This document shows, in pieces, positions 23,601-35,589 of a stretch of 64,000 bases of DNA. The translations under genes and the position numbers were made by a program. Location of the stretch: contig CM065295.1 of NCBI GenBank assembly GCA_032871835.1, positions 66,706,687 through 66,770,686 of the forward strand. Reading direction: 5' to 3'. The notes under the pieces are model-generated. The model had not been told where the DNA came from. It saw only the letters and a program-made list of their open reading frames with translations, and ran no database searches. The stretch is from Dipteronia dyeriana (taxonomy: Eukaryota; Streptophyta; Magnoliopsida; Sapindales; Sapindaceae). Position 1 is the stretch's first letter; each line of letters opens with the position of its first letter.

Positions 23601-26600
23601 TTGGTACAAGGATGATCCAAAATCTCAACAAAAGTCCACTTACTACCTTGCTAGACTGAAATCAAAAGCAATAGTGCGCGACTCTGGGATTGTCTCTTCA
23701 TTGTTGACAAGGGACTCGGTTAAGAAGGTCACTTTAGCTCTGGGACAAAATAATTCCTTTGCCAGAGGGTTTGATAAGATTCTTCATATGCTTCTGGTGA
23801 GTTAAAGAGTTGTTTGTTCCCTGATTTACTAGGCAAGATGATCTTAATTCTTACAACATGATTTTACTCCAGGCTAGTTTAAGGGAGAACTCTCCTGTGA
23901 TCAGGGCTAAAGCTTTACGAGCGGTAAGTGGAAATTTTTCTTCTCAAGCTGTTTAGCCTTTTATTGTGAACATAATGATTCTTGTTGTGGTTGTGTTGAT
24001 GGCATTCACTGTCTGTTTCCAATATTTTCTATGATGTGAGCAGGTTAGTATAATTGTAGAAGCAGATCCGGAGGTGCTGTGTGACAAACGTGTGCAATTG
24101 GCTGTGGAAGGAAGGTTTTGTGACTCTGCAATATCTGTAAGAGAAGCAGCTTTGGAGCTTGTTGGCCGACATATTGCTTCACATCCTGATGTTGGTTTGA
24201 AGGTATGTTTAATCAAACCTTAATTAAATCATTTTATCTGTTTGGGGCATACTGATGTTGGTTTGGAGTTATTGAATAAATTTGCCTTTCTTTTCCTCCC
24301 AAAACATTGGGTGCTTTGCCAGTATTTTGAGAAAGTAGCAGAAAGGATAAAAGACACTGGAGTGAGTGTCAGGAAAAGATCAATCAAAATTATCCGAGAT
24401 ATGTGCACTTCAAATGCCAACTTCTCAGAATTTACAACTGCTTGCATTGATATCCTTTCACGTGTTAGCGACGACGAATCCAGTATCCAGGTAACTCCTA
24501 GTCAATAGATTTTTATCAATCAATTTAGTTATTGCGATTAACTAATTAAGCTTGGCATATCATGCGTTAATTTCTTTTCATATTATAAATATCTTAGGAT
24601 TCTTAGCTGTCAAGAATGATTTTGTTGTACAGCTAAGTAAACAAAGTTGAGTGGATTCTTTTGTGCTTAGCCTCGTTGTATGTGATTTTATTGTTGGTTA
24701 TAAATATATTTTGCAACATAAGTGAGATTGTAGCAATTTAATTTGCATAATATTAAAGCCAAAACCAGAACAGGAGCAAGAGCCAGGGATGGAGTGAGAA
24801 GGTGAAGTTCGTAGAATTTAACTCTTTCAGATCCGCAATAACTCCATATCACATATATGTGCACATTTTCAGACCACAAACACAAGATTGTTTTGTCAAA
24901 TAGTCCCTGATACTATTTTAAGTAACTATTAGTCTTTAAATCTTAAGTTGATATGAAATAGCCCAACAATAACCCTTGAATTGTAGCAACCAAGGCATAT
25001 GTTCAGCATATATAATATTACAGTTATCACACTAAGAAATACAAAAATAAGCAGTTTCCATGAAGTTTGTTCCTAGTCAATAGCACTTGAATTGTAGCAA
25101 CCAAGACATATGTTCAGCATATATAATATTACAGTTATCACGCTAAGAAATACAAAACTAATCAGTTTCCATGAAGTTTTTTCCTAGTATTTATTCTTCT
25201 CTTGTCCACAGGATATTGTCTGCAAGACATTTTATGAGTTCTGGTTTGAGGAGCCTTCTGGATTTCAGACTCAATCTTTTGGAGACGGTAGTTCTGTTCC
25301 ATTGGAGGTGGCTAAGAAGACTGAGCAGATTGTTGAAATGTTAAGGGGGATGCCAAATCATCAGCTTCTTGTCACTGTTGTCAAGCGCAACTTAGCCCTT
25401 GATTTTTTTCCACAGGCAGCCAAAGCTGCTGGGATCAATCCTGTGTCACTCGCATCTGTACGTAGACGTTGTGAATTAATGTGCAAGTGCTTACTTGAAA
25501 GGATATTGCAGGTATTGTTTTAGCATGTTGATGCATTATGTATTTGTGCTTTCTCTGTTTATTTTGGAAAATCATGTGGAGAAACTTTTCCTTGGTCAGA
25601 TAGAGGAAATGAATAGTGAGGGGGTGGAAGTGCGTACACTGCCTTATGTGCTGGCGCTGCATGCATTTTGTGTTGTTGATCCAACACTCTGTGCACCGGT
25701 TTCCGACCCCTCCCAATTTGTGGTCACTCTACAGCCATATCTTAAGAGTCAGGTTATGTACATTTTTTTAATTATGATTCTCACTTTACTAGAATAGTTT
25801 CTTGGTATTGTCTTCACAAGCAATTATATTTGCAGTTATCAGCATTGGAAGCAATGCTTGTCTATAATTAGTTTTTTTTTTGTCCTTTCAGGTTGATAAT
25901 CGAGTTGTTGCACAGTTTCTGGAGAGTATAATCTTTATAATTAATGCCGTCCTGCCCTTGATCCGAAAGTTGCCCCAGAGTGTCATTGAAGAACTTGAAC
26001 AAGACTTGAAGAACATGATTGTTCGGCATTCCTTTTTAACAGTTGTCCATGCTTGCATTAAGTAGGTTTAGACTCTATTTCTTTTATCATTTGTGCTGTT
26101 ATGTAACTTATGTGTCCCATACCTTCAGACAGAATTATTTGCTGTTTCAAAATTTCTATTAGGCTTTATCGTTTTCCTATCACAGGTGCCTTTGTTCCGT
26201 GAGTAAAGTTGCTGGGAAAAGTTCGAGTGTGGTCTATCTTATTATGGTTTTCTTCAAGTATTTGGATGGCCAGAAGCCTGATAACAAGCAGGTTTTATTT
26301 TTATCATGGAAATTAAATTTGCTCCTTTGTTGATTGTTTTGATTGCCTGGACCAAATTGTATGAAACTATGACTACATCAAGGTTAAAGATATTATGCAT
26401 TGAATGGCCACAAATTTTATTGCCAGGTTAACTGCTAAAAATCTCTGCCTTCTATATTTAGCTTTTTATTATTTTGCACCAAAAGTTTAAAAAATTGGAG
26501 ATGGATGTATTTACTTGTGTTGTTTATATTTTATTCCTAAATTTTTTTTGTTTTGTCTGTATTGTGAAACTGTTGGTATGGTTTTGCAAATTGAGGTACA

Positions 26601-29600
26601 GGAGGTGTTCATTGCTAAATAAGCACATGTTTGGTGCACAAACTATTTACTGCTAGAAAATGGGAGAGGCCCTAATGTGTTTTGGACAATGCTGGGGTAA
26701 CAACTGGTAATTGAAAAATTATTTGGAAGAGCAATGTGGTCTTAATATTAAAATGTGCTTATTTGATGTTATTCATGCTGTCAATGCATCTCCCTTCAAA
26801 GTGTGTGGGTTATATGTCATTTATTAACATTTGGTGCTTAAGTAATGTGGATATGGCTCAGTGTTTTGAGAGGATCTCTAAGGTTTCATTTCTGTCAACT
26901 GGCTCTTGATTCTATCAGGTAGTTAGAAGTTTGACTTACTGCATAAAACAGGCTTGCACTGAAGTTCATTGGAAAGGTTGAAATGAAAATTATTAATAGT
27001 TCCTGAGGTGGAATTTTAAGATGTAGTGTCAACTATTTTTTTTTTTTTTTTTTTTTTTTTGTAACCATACCATGATTAAGATTTGTAACCATACCATACC
27101 ATGATTGGGTCACTAAGTTGTTTGTTTGGGATAATTAGGCATTGGGAATGCCATGTAACAGATACTGTTGGTGTCATGTTTGACATTTGGTTGTGCAAGT
27201 TCATACTTTCATTTCTATGTTTTTCCAATATAGGAATTATGAAAGATACAATATGACCAGTTTTTCTCCTTTTTTACTTACCAGTTTCAGCAAGTGGGGC
27301 GATCTCTTTTCTGTCTTGGATTGCTTATCCGTTATGGCAATTCTTTGCTGAGTACCTCCAGTGACAAAAAGATTGATGTTGCTAGTAGTCTCAGTTTGTT
27401 TAAAAAGTATCTCTGTATGGAAGATTTTGGTGTAAAAGTTAGATCCTTGCAGGTATGTGATTTTCTGCTCTACTTGTTCTCTATTAGTTTTGCTTAAATC
27501 TTCCGTTAAACGTTTTGTTTTGGAATTTTTGTAGGCGTTAGGCTTTGTTTTGATTGCTAGGCCCGAGTATATGTTAGAAAGGGACATTGGGAAGATATTA
27601 GATGCAACACTGGCTCCTGCTTCACATGTCCGTCTTAAGGTATAATTGACCCTTCTTGATATATTATTCTCTTGTAATATGTATACAGTTTACTAAATCA
27701 TTATATTGACCAGATGCAAGCATTGCAAAATCTGTATGAATATCTTCTTGATGCGGAAAGTCAATTGGAAACAGATAAAGACAGTGAGAATGCGACTCAA
27801 TGCACTGTACAAGATGGCCACAGCGTACCTGTTGCTGCTGGTGCAGGTGATACTAACATCTGCGGGGGTATAGTTCAGTTGTACTGGGATAAGATTTTGG
27901 ATAGATGCTTGGACATTAATGAACAAGTTCGTCAGTCTGCCCTTAAGGTAAGAATTCAGTTTGTGAAGTCTCATCCTCTGTACAATGATAGGATACCACT
28001 ATGAACCTATCTTAAAACCGTAATCCACAGTTGTTGGAGGTTTGATGCTTAGAACTTAAATTTATGGAGGATCAAGGATTGCTTGTTAAAAGTAATGTAA
28101 GGACTAAATAAAATCACTAACCATTTCGACAACATAATTATAGTATATGCTCTGAATGCCAAAATATATATTCTTTCACTTGTCATCACTGGCCATTTCG
28201 ACAACATAATTATAGTATATGATCTGAATGCCAAAATATATATTCTTTCACTTGTCATTTTCTTTGGGAGATTTTTTTTTTGAAACACTTTGGGAGACTT
28301 ATTGGAAAGAAAATGATTGTGATAAACAGCAACTCCATAACCTGGAATTAGAGCTAGAGAACTTTTTATTTATTTGCTCTGTGATTGTTCAACCAGCCAT
28401 GGATTGAATGCAATACGAAGTTATGACTTCCTATCACTCCTCTTCTGTTAAATTAAATGGTTATAGTAACATATGATTCTTTTCTGCTATTGTTGGTCTT
28501 TGATTTTTTTTATTTCTTGTTATTCTGTCAATGCAGATAGTGGAAGTTGTGTTACGTCAAGGTCTTGTTCATCCTATTACTTGTGTTCCATACCTAATAG
28601 CCCTTGAAACAGATCCTCAGGAGCTGAACTCGAAGTTGGCTCATCATTTGCTGATGAATATGAATGAAAAGTATTCTCCTCAAAATGCTTTTACTATTCC
28701 TGTATCCTGTGATATGCTTGTTCTAGTTAACAGAATCTTTATTTCAGGTACCCTGCTTTTTTTGAAAGCCGTCTGGGGGATGGCCTTCAGATGTCATTTG
28801 CATTTATACAAACCCTTAGCAGTGGTTCTCTGGAAAGTCCAAACCAAAAATTGCAATCAAAGGCTCCTGGAAATATGAAAGTGAAATCTGATGCCGTCTC
28901 TTTAACTCAAGGCAGGCTTGGTGTGTCTCGAATTTATAAGCTAATCCGTGGTAATCGGAATTCAAGGAACAAATTCATGTCCTCCATTGTGCGAAAATTT
29001 GATAATCCAAGCTGGAATAATTCTGTGATCCCCTTTTTGATGTGAGTCTTTGATTCCAATCTTAATTTTCGTTTATTTCAGTTAGCAAAAATGACTTGAA
29101 GGTTGGTTCCCTTTTGACAGGTACTGCACAGAAATCCTTGCTTTGCTTCCATTCACATTACCTGATGAACCCCTATATTTGATATATACCATAAATAGAG
29201 TTATACAAGTGAGGGCTGGGGCACTTGAGGCAAATATGAAAGCCATGAGTACACATTTGTTACAAAGAGATACACATAAGATAACACCTGAGAATGGAAT
29301 AGTTGAACAGGAGTCAGCCCAGCCTGTTTTCAATCATATGATTTACATGGATTTGAATGGGACAAGTAAGGAAGAACCAGGTGCTCAGCCGATTTTTTAT
29401 CACATGTCATCAATTGATTTGAATGGGACAATTCAACCTGAATCCACTGATCATGCACCCCCAGTGGAGGCAAAGATGCATGATGTGAGCTCAGTTGTCA
29501 TCTCCAAAGATGATCTGCAGAAAATTCAGGTATTTCATTTAATTAACTACAATGTTGTCTTTGAAAAAAAAAAAAAAATTAAAGCTATACTATTTTATTG

Positions 29601-30365
29601 CCTGGAATGATGGAGGTTTATTATGATGGAAATCTTTGCCTGAAACACTTGCATAGTAGTTATCACTGCCTGCTATGTGTAGACATTCATTTGTTTGTTT
29701 TGACCTTTGGTTCTCTGTGGTGTTCACCATGTTTGTACAGGTTGACTGTATTGCAGCTACTGCACTGCAACTTCTTCTGAAGCTGAAGAGGCACCTAAAA
29801 ATTGTTTATGGCCTGAATGATGCCCGGTGCCAGGTAACATTATATATAATTTGTTTCATCGTAAGCCTTAGATTTTTCCATGATGCGCTTCAACTTTGAG
29901 AAGTAACTTGATCTGATGCATTTTCTTGTAAACAGGCATATACTCCAACCGAACCTCAAAAACCGGGAGATGTCCTTACCAGGCAGAACATATCCTTTGA
30001 CATCAGTGATACACGTGTCAGTTTGCCATCCACTTATGAAGATCTTATACAGAAATATCAGGTAGGAGTAGGGGTGAGAGTGTACATGTTTATTTTCATT
30101 GCTAACTGATCTCTGTAGATATCATTTTATCTCACCGGTTGGTTGTGTTTCTTGGCAGGAATTTAAGCATGCTTTGAGGGAAGATACTATCGACTACGCG
30201 GTTTACACAGCAAACATCAAAAGGAAACGGCCTACTCCTAGAAAATCAAAAGGACGAATGGGTGGTGGTGTTGATGATGATGAGTATAGTGATGAAGAAT
30301 GGAACGGTGGAGTTCGGAGGGTGAGCAATAGCTTGAGGAAAAGTTACAGCAGTAGGAGGAGGTAG
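14610..30365 (+). CDS. SCC2: Sister chromatid cohesion protein SCC2 (cohesin loader, NIPBL homologue)
   Basis: SCC2 with SCC4 loads cohesin onto chromosomes in the nucleus. I trace 28 exons, all GT-AG and in frame, totalling 5415 nt (1804 aa; Arabidopsis SCC2 is of similar length): 14610-14866, 15951-16060, 19235-19371, 19446-19542, 19627-19883, 20120-20227, 20384-20495, 20743-20839, 20943-21129, 21264-21695, 22976-23508, 23586-23796, 23873-23923, 24044-24202, 24323-24490, 25212-25511, 25600-25752, 25892-26061, 26186-26291, 27285-27452, 27535-27639, 27714-27947, 28537-28670, 28748-29041, 29121-29529, 29741-29833, 29936-30061, 30159-30365. Exon 11 encodes a C4HC3 PHD finger (Cys665, 668, 680, 683, His688, Cys691, 706, 709), present in plant SCC2. 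HEAT-like helices follow. The tail has a basic stretch ([12 protein letters not shown]), an acidic DDDEYSDEE and ends SSRRR. Start: first ATG after a pyrimidine-rich 5' UTR. Confidence 0.95.
15389..15814. mobile_element. hAT-type MITE in SCC2 intron 1
   Basis: The 426-bp element is flanked by the perfect 8-bp duplication AGTAGTAT (15381-15388 and 15815-15822). The ends are CGGTGTTC and GAACATCG, inverted with one mismatch. It contains repeated GCGCCTAG/GCCTAGG words and a central AGGGTTTTTTTTAAA inverted repeat with AAACCCT. It has no coding capacity. The second copy of the family lies in intron 2. Confidence 0.9.
16668..17024. mobile_element. hAT-type MITE in SCC2 intron 2, same family as that in intron 1
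   Basis: The 357-bp element is flanked by the perfect 8-bp duplication TAGTCTTC (16660-16667 and 17025-17032). Ends CGGTGTTGTAAAA and TTTTACAACAATC are inverted repeats. It shares the GGCGCTAGGAGCTAG/GCCTAGG ends, a (GAA)n run at 16755-16770 and the AGGGTTTTTTTTTAAA centre with the intron 1 copy. Confidence 0.9.
17076..17152 (-). mobile_element. short poly(A) retroposon in SCC2 intron 2
   Basis: A 77-bp insert is bounded by the 9-bp direct repeat GCCATAGTC (17067-17075 and 17153-17161). It starts with a T-rich run followed by GATAGGAAGCAAAAATTATA, so on the minus strand it ends in a poly(A) tail. This is the form of a 5'-truncated LINE or SINE copy. Confidence 0.7.
17405..17665 (+). other. 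unexplained 86-codon open frame in SCC2 intron 2
   Basis: The frame opens at ATG 17405, right after an in-frame TGA, and ends TAG 17663-17665. It reads like a real protein piece ([20 protein letters not shown], then [20 protein letters not shown], then [20 protein letters not shown]). SCC2 exons 2 and 3 join in frame without it, and joining exon 2 to the AG at 17395 gives a stop at once. I do not recognise the family. It could be a captured gene fragment, a non-coding coincidence, or a decayed exon. Confidence 0.3.
18165..18362 (-). mobile_element. possible second poly(A) retroposon in SCC2 intron 2
   Basis: A run CAACAAAAAAAAATTATAGGAAACAAAATTTTG resembles the end of the retroposon at 17076 (GATAGGAAGCAAAAATTATA). 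No flanking direct repeat is clear, so the limits are a guess. Confidence 0.35.
22023..22891. mobile_element. non-autonomous DNA element in SCC2 intron 10
   Basis: About 0.87 kb with imperfect inverted ends (AGGCCCCGTCCTGTTTTA on the left; ACAGGATGGACTC on the right) and sub-terminal runs rich in GTTTTCGTTTTTG and CATTTTCATTTTC. It includes a TTTTTG-type microsatellite at about 22139-22186 and a CTT/TTC-rich stretch at 22245-22440. The pattern fits a hAT or PIF-type MITE; I could not fix the target duplication. Confidence 0.5.
24975..25190. repeat. two-copy tandem duplication (111 bp) in SCC2 intron 15
   Basis: The segment CTTGAATTGTAGCAACCAA...CAGTTTCCATGAAGTTT occurs at 24975-25085 and again at 25086-25190 with a handful of substitutions. 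It is a local duplication, non-coding. Confidence 0.9.
27033..27060. repeat. poly-T run in SCC2 intron 19
   Basis: A T homopolymer of about 28 bases, followed by a duplicated GTAACCATACCATGATT word at 27061-27105. Confidence 0.9.
28121..28258. repeat. two-copy tandem duplication (72 bp) in SCC2 intron 22
   Basis: CCATTTCGACAACATAATTA through CTTTCACTTGTCAT is present at 28121-28192 and 28193-28258 with one substitution near the middle. The near identity implies a recent event. Confidence 0.92.
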
Positions 30366-31655
30366 AGAGACCAATGATAGGTGTAAAGTAGATATGGAGT
30401 AGGCTAACATGTACATTAATAGGATTAGATACATGATAGGAGGAGGATGAGAGGGATATGGAGATAGTGAAAAAGGAAAGCATCATTATTTTCTCAAGCT
30501 GTTTCCAATTTGTAATTTGATTTGGCATTACAGTGAGTTTTCTCTTTAATTCAAATTCATCTTTATTTTAGATTGTATGACATGTCGATTTTTTGGTGGA
30601 AATGCAGTCGGCTGGTGTTGTATATAGGAGTTTATTCAAATTTCTAGATTGCTTTTTTTGGCATGGAATCTTTTTTTTTTTCTAACAAAGAAAAGGGAAC
30701 CTCAAATCGTTGCATCGGGCTATTGAAATCATGCCACACGGCAAGGAAATCTAATTTCATTGGTTGTCCATGCCATGTGACATGACATAAGTGGATGAGA
30801 TGTGGTAGATGACAAGGTTATATTTGATTGGTGTAAAGCATTCCTATTGTCTTGATTGATTTTTATAGTTCTATGAAACCACTTGGTAGTGTTATATTTT
30901 CTGTATATGAAGCTGAGTGATCCGAGAGTCGAGACTGCTTTTGCCCAATATTTTACGATTGTTATAACATATCCCATCGATATAAATCAGCTCAGAATTG
31001 TTTTATCAAACTTTTAATAATATTACTTTGTTTAAATTTAATGTTCAATTGATATGGTCATTCGTTTAAATTATATTAGATTTGTATGATTTAAATTAAT
31101 GAATTATACTGTTACCAATCATTTGGACAAGTAACATTGCTTTTTAACATTTTACTTTTCGAAAACATCAAAATGTTCATAAAATCGAAGTTTTAACATA
31201 ATTGAAGTTTTTTTAAACCAACATAATAGAAGTTTTAATTCAAATAAAAAATAGATAATATCCTGCTTCTGTTTCAAGCTTTATTTTATGGCTTCAAGCT
31301 ATGAGATATTTTTAGACGACTTGACTTCATCTCATAATCATATCACAAACATTACATTTAGCAACACCCAGAAGAGAGAATATACCTGGAAGCGTCCCAA
31401 AAAAATGTCGTCAACTATGAAGAATGAGAAAGCTTAAGCTATATCAGCACAACTCAAATCTTCTACACTTTTTAATGTTATTTCTTGTTCTAATCATCAT
31501 GCATAATATTTATATAAAAAAGAAAAAACTTTCCCCAACCAAAATTAAAGATTACAGAGTGATTGAAACATGACTGGATATAGAGAATCCGATTCAAGAT
31601 TTAGCCCCGGATAAAGTGATACCACTATGTTTGCAGCTGGTCCTTGACAGATTGT
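30366..31655. other. SCC2 3' UTR and convergent intergenic region
   Basis: SCC2 and the BCCP gene point towards each other across this 1.3 kb. The first few hundred bases are probably SCC2 3' UTR and the last hundred or so BCCP 3' UTR. The middle is AT-rich, with no gene or repeat that I can identify. Confidence 0.6.
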
Positions 31656-33558
31656 TCATGGTGCGATCACTAAAAGAGGCTGCATTGAAGAACAGAACAG
31701 AACCGATAAGTGTACAAATAAACGTGCATACACATAATTCAATTGGATGGATGTACAAATACACACAAAAACAAAGTAAGAAAACTAATTACCATGTCTA
31801 CACTAACTGATTTCCCATCCTCTGCCAGTATCTCAGTTACGGTTCCAGATTGATCAGCCTGAGATAACAGAATGATGAACTACGGTTAGTATATCCAATA
31901 TGAGAGAGATATGACACGTGAAATCAAGGCTCAGCAGCTTAACTTCTAGTATTATCAAAATAGCCAATATGAGAGAGATATAATTAGCAAATACCGGCAA
32001 GAATGCAACAGATTTGGGATTGGAAAAATATAAGTAACATGTGCATCAAAATGGAAAATCATAAAAGCAAAATAAAATAATAGGAGAAAAGGAAAACTAA
32101 ATTACTACTTAAAGGGAGACAAAAGAGGAAATGCATACTTCAATTTCATTCATCAGCTTCATGGCCTCGATGATGCAAATGACCTGACCTTTCTGCACCT
32201 TATCTCCAACCTGAAGATTCGCAAGTATTATAAGGGAAAAGCAAAAATCAGAAATTATGCAGAAATGATAACGCAAACAGGAAATTAGACCTCCTCTGGA
32301 AGAACAAGGTTTTAAATCACTGTCTCATTAACATGATCACTTACCTTAACAAATGGTGGTTCTCCAGGTCCAGGGCATCGATAGAAAGTTCCAGCCATGG
32401 GGCATTTCAGTGGTGGGTGAGACGATTGACTTGTCTTAGCAGGTGCAGGTAGAGCGGGTGGTGCAGCTGATGCAGGGCTTGCAGGAGCAGGAGCTGGGGC
32501 AGCTGCTGGGGCCATTGGTGGCGGACTCATATACATAGCATGGGGCATAGAGGGTGGCATTGCAGGCTGCTGCAAAGCTTCCTTTTTCCTTATTATGAGC
32601 TCACAGTCCATTTGCTTCATTTGCAGCTCCATGATATCTCTTGAATCCACAAGTCTGCTCATGAAGAAGAAATCAACTACACACCAACATGTATAGCATC
32701 TATGTCTGTACTGCTAATGTGTAAGCAAGCAAACGCATAGACAGAAAAATACAAGACTTTTTGACTTACTTGACAATTTCAGACACTTGTGTCATGAATG
32801 CTGAGATTGAAGATGCATCAGGGATAGTGCTTTCTGCAGATCCAACCTTTCCATTCGATGATGCGACTTTGGATTCGGTGTCAATTACTGGGGCACAGTT
32901 TGAAGGCTTCTCTGCAATAACCTTGGATTTAAAAAGTAGGTTTAGCATATACTGAGAATATCTGGTCTCATCAAAAACTTGGAAATTGCCAATTAGACTC
33001 ACCTCATTAACCTTTGCATGCACCTTCCAAAGAGCAGATTGCTTCTTGCTAGGGCACTGCATAAGTAAAGTTGTTAATGGAAAATCACTTGCAGATCACA
33101 TGTGCTTGATAGGGAATTGGGCAAGTAGTAATACATATCAAAATTCCTTTGAATCAGAAATGAGCACATTATGTGATATTCAAACAAATGATTAGAACGT
33201 AAAATAGAAGTTACAGCAATCTAGTAGCATATATACTTGCTTGAACAACTTTCCACCGAGCCAACAAATCATACCCAGATTGAGATCTTCTTATAAAGAA
33301 TCAATTTTAGCATAATCATTGTTTATAATCAAGTAATGGGTGAAAACTACCTAACACAATAGAGTCGATTAAAGAGTAGCAACAATGTGAATAAAAATGC
33401 TAGATATTAACATGAACAAGATTGAACATTACCAGAAACCCAGAAGACAAAGAGGGGTTGGGAAGGGAGATCATACGCATCTGCTGTGGGCGGTCACGTG
33501 TGGATCCAGCACGAGCAACCAAAGAGATCTTCGGACAAGGAACGGAGATTGAAACCAT
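31656..33558 (-). CDS. BCCP: Biotin carboxyl carrier protein of plastid acetyl-CoA carboxylase
   Basis: BCCP carries the biotin that shuttles carboxyl groups between biotin carboxylase and carboxyltransferase in the heteromeric plastid acetyl-CoA carboxylase, the first step of fatty-acid synthesis. Seven exons join in frame (804 nt, 267 aa, usual family length): 33433-33558, 33003-33056, 32770-32921, 32345-32654, 32139-32210, 31793-31858, 31656-31679. Residues 1-60 are Ser/Arg/Lys-rich, as in a transit peptide. An Ala/Pro hinge (APAAAPAPAPASPASAAPPA, about residue 165) links to the biotinyl domain CPMAGTFYRCPGPGEPPFVK. The biotinylated Lys is Lys232 in EAMKLMNEIE (exon 5). The last exon codes only PLLVIAP and the stop. 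The exon 3 acceptor is chosen by phase (AAG before GTTATT); the nearby TGCAG is an alternative. Confidence 0.94.
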
Positions 33559-35589
33559 TTTTTGGAATGAGAAAGCGTTTTCGAGGAAATATCAAATATC
33601 GAATATGTAGAGTGGTGGAGAGAGGCTTTAAAGGTGGCGATGAGAACAAAGTGAGAAATCTCAGGAACCAAAATAATTTATAACAAAATAAAAATGTATT
33701 TGTATGTATATGTTTCTTTCGATATCTCCAATGAGACCATCAACATCTCATTCTCAGCTGCTGTTTTAACTAACTTCAACTACAAACACACACACACACA
33801 CATCCATCTAATTTTGTTGTTTTAATCGGCTCATACCATTCTATTCATTCCAAATTAACTTCAATTTCTCAGTTTTTTTTTTTTAAATAAAATAAAATTA
33901 TAATAGGTTATGAGGCTCCGCCACATTATAAAACAAAAAAACAAACCTCTCTTTTCAAAATTTCACTTTAAATAGTATTCTACTTTCATTTATTTCAATT
34001 TATATGTTAAAATTATCGCCGACGAAAATTTCACCGACTTAACTCTCAAATATTTTCATTTTCTAATTGCTAATTTAATTTTGGATAATTACCAATTATG
34101 TCCTGATTTTTTTTTAAATTTCAAATTATTTGCGTATTTTACAAAAGTGGTTAAATTGGTCTCTATATTTTTCTCAAGTGTCAAATTAGTTTCTCTAACT
34201 AAGTTCCATTAGTCAACTTTAAATATATAGGGGTAAAATTATATTTTACTCCTAATCAATATAATAAGGATACATGCACAATTTTTTTAACACGTGTATA
34301 TTTTTATTTATTTTATTTGCGGGTTTTGATTTTAAATAATTTTAAAAATAATACTCGTATAATATTTCAAAAAGAAAAAACAATTATATAAAAATAGTAA
34401 ATGGTAACTTTGTTTATAGAATAAGGGTATAATTGATGTTGTCTTATCAAAGTATATATATATATATTTTTGATAATTTTAATTAAAAAATATATAAATG
34501 GTGTTTCATTAATAATATTTTTAGATTTTGTTGTAATTATAATGATGAATTTAATACATGAAAAATAAAATAACTTTACTCTAATATGACAAATAATGAC
34601 AAATAAAGAGTATATACGTACTTTAACTAAATTGGTAAAATCAATTGTTATATTTAATACAGTTAAATCGTTTAGAAAGACCAATTGGTCACTTCTAAAA
34701 AGAGGGACTAATTTGGTATTTAGAAATAATATAAAGACCAATTTAATCACTTTTGTAAAAATCACAAACATCTTGAATTTTTTTTAAAAAAATCCAAGAC
34801 TTAATTTGCAATTGACCTTTAATTTTAGTTAGTGTTAAACCTGTTAATTTAATTATATATCCTTTAGGCACGGGTATTGCCCTGTTTCTACATTTATTGT
34901 GATAAAAACTAGAGCACACGTTAACATTCTACATTTATTACGATTAAAAACAATAAATACAGTATCTAAATAACTTTCCATTATAGTAGTTTACATGTGC
35001 CCTTAGACTACCCTTAGACTACCCACTAATTTAACATTTGAAAACACCCAATCTCAACTATCCATTTAAAAAAAAAATTAAAAAAAAAAATCACATTTAA
35101 ATGAACGATAGACAATAAAATCACAAAGTTATTAATAAACGATTATTCAAAATCTTGACCACAATTTTCAATAATTATTATTATTATGCAGATCGATCAA
35201 AAACAAGTGTTGTAGAATATAGATGGAACTATGGAAGGCATCTAAATGAGCAGCAAAATAAATGAAAGAAGGTGGTGGTTGTTTAACTACAAATCCAACC
35301 AACTCAACACAGCATCAATGCCGTGCAAATATCAACATTTCTTTGAATGTTGCGCTTTTCAAATCTCAACAAATGTGAATCTGCCTTCTTCCTAAATCAC
35401 TCTCTGGACAGCTTGCTTATTTCTGAAACAATTATATATAAAGTTACAGAAACAAGAATGTAACAAAAAAATAATAATTAAGATTCCGGCCCACAAGCCT
35501 CTTCCACTGTAGAATGCAACAAAATGTTTGCAACCACCTAGGAAGGTGAATAAACAAACATAAAAACTGAAACTGTGACGACACATAGC
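33559..35589. other. AT-rich intergenic region between BCCP and MPPB
   Basis: This holds the BCCP promoter and 5' UTR, a CA-repeat (33783-33803), the inverted-repeat element listed next, and probably the MPPB 3' UTR (about 35400-35589). No other gene is seen. Confidence 0.6.
34084..34818. mobile_element. DNA element with long inverted ends
   Basis: The two ends are inverted repeats of roughly 100 bp with mismatches. For example ACAAAAGTGGTTAAATTGGT at 34141 matches the complement of ATTTAATCACTTTTGT at 34741-34756, extended through AATTATGTCCTGATTTTT and the complementary AAAAATCCAAGACTTAATTT. The 0.5-kb centre is AT-rich and non-coding. Long ends suggest a Mutator-like MITE; the target duplication was not resolved. 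Confidence 0.65.

Noticed and set aside
27237..27587. 116-codon minus-strand frame
   Set aside because: It overlaps SCC2 exons 20 and 21 and has no family features.
34367..34771. 134-codon minus-strand frame rich in Ile, Phe and Tyr
   Set aside because: The composition reflects AT-rich DNA inside the inverted-repeat element. No motif or start context supports a gene.
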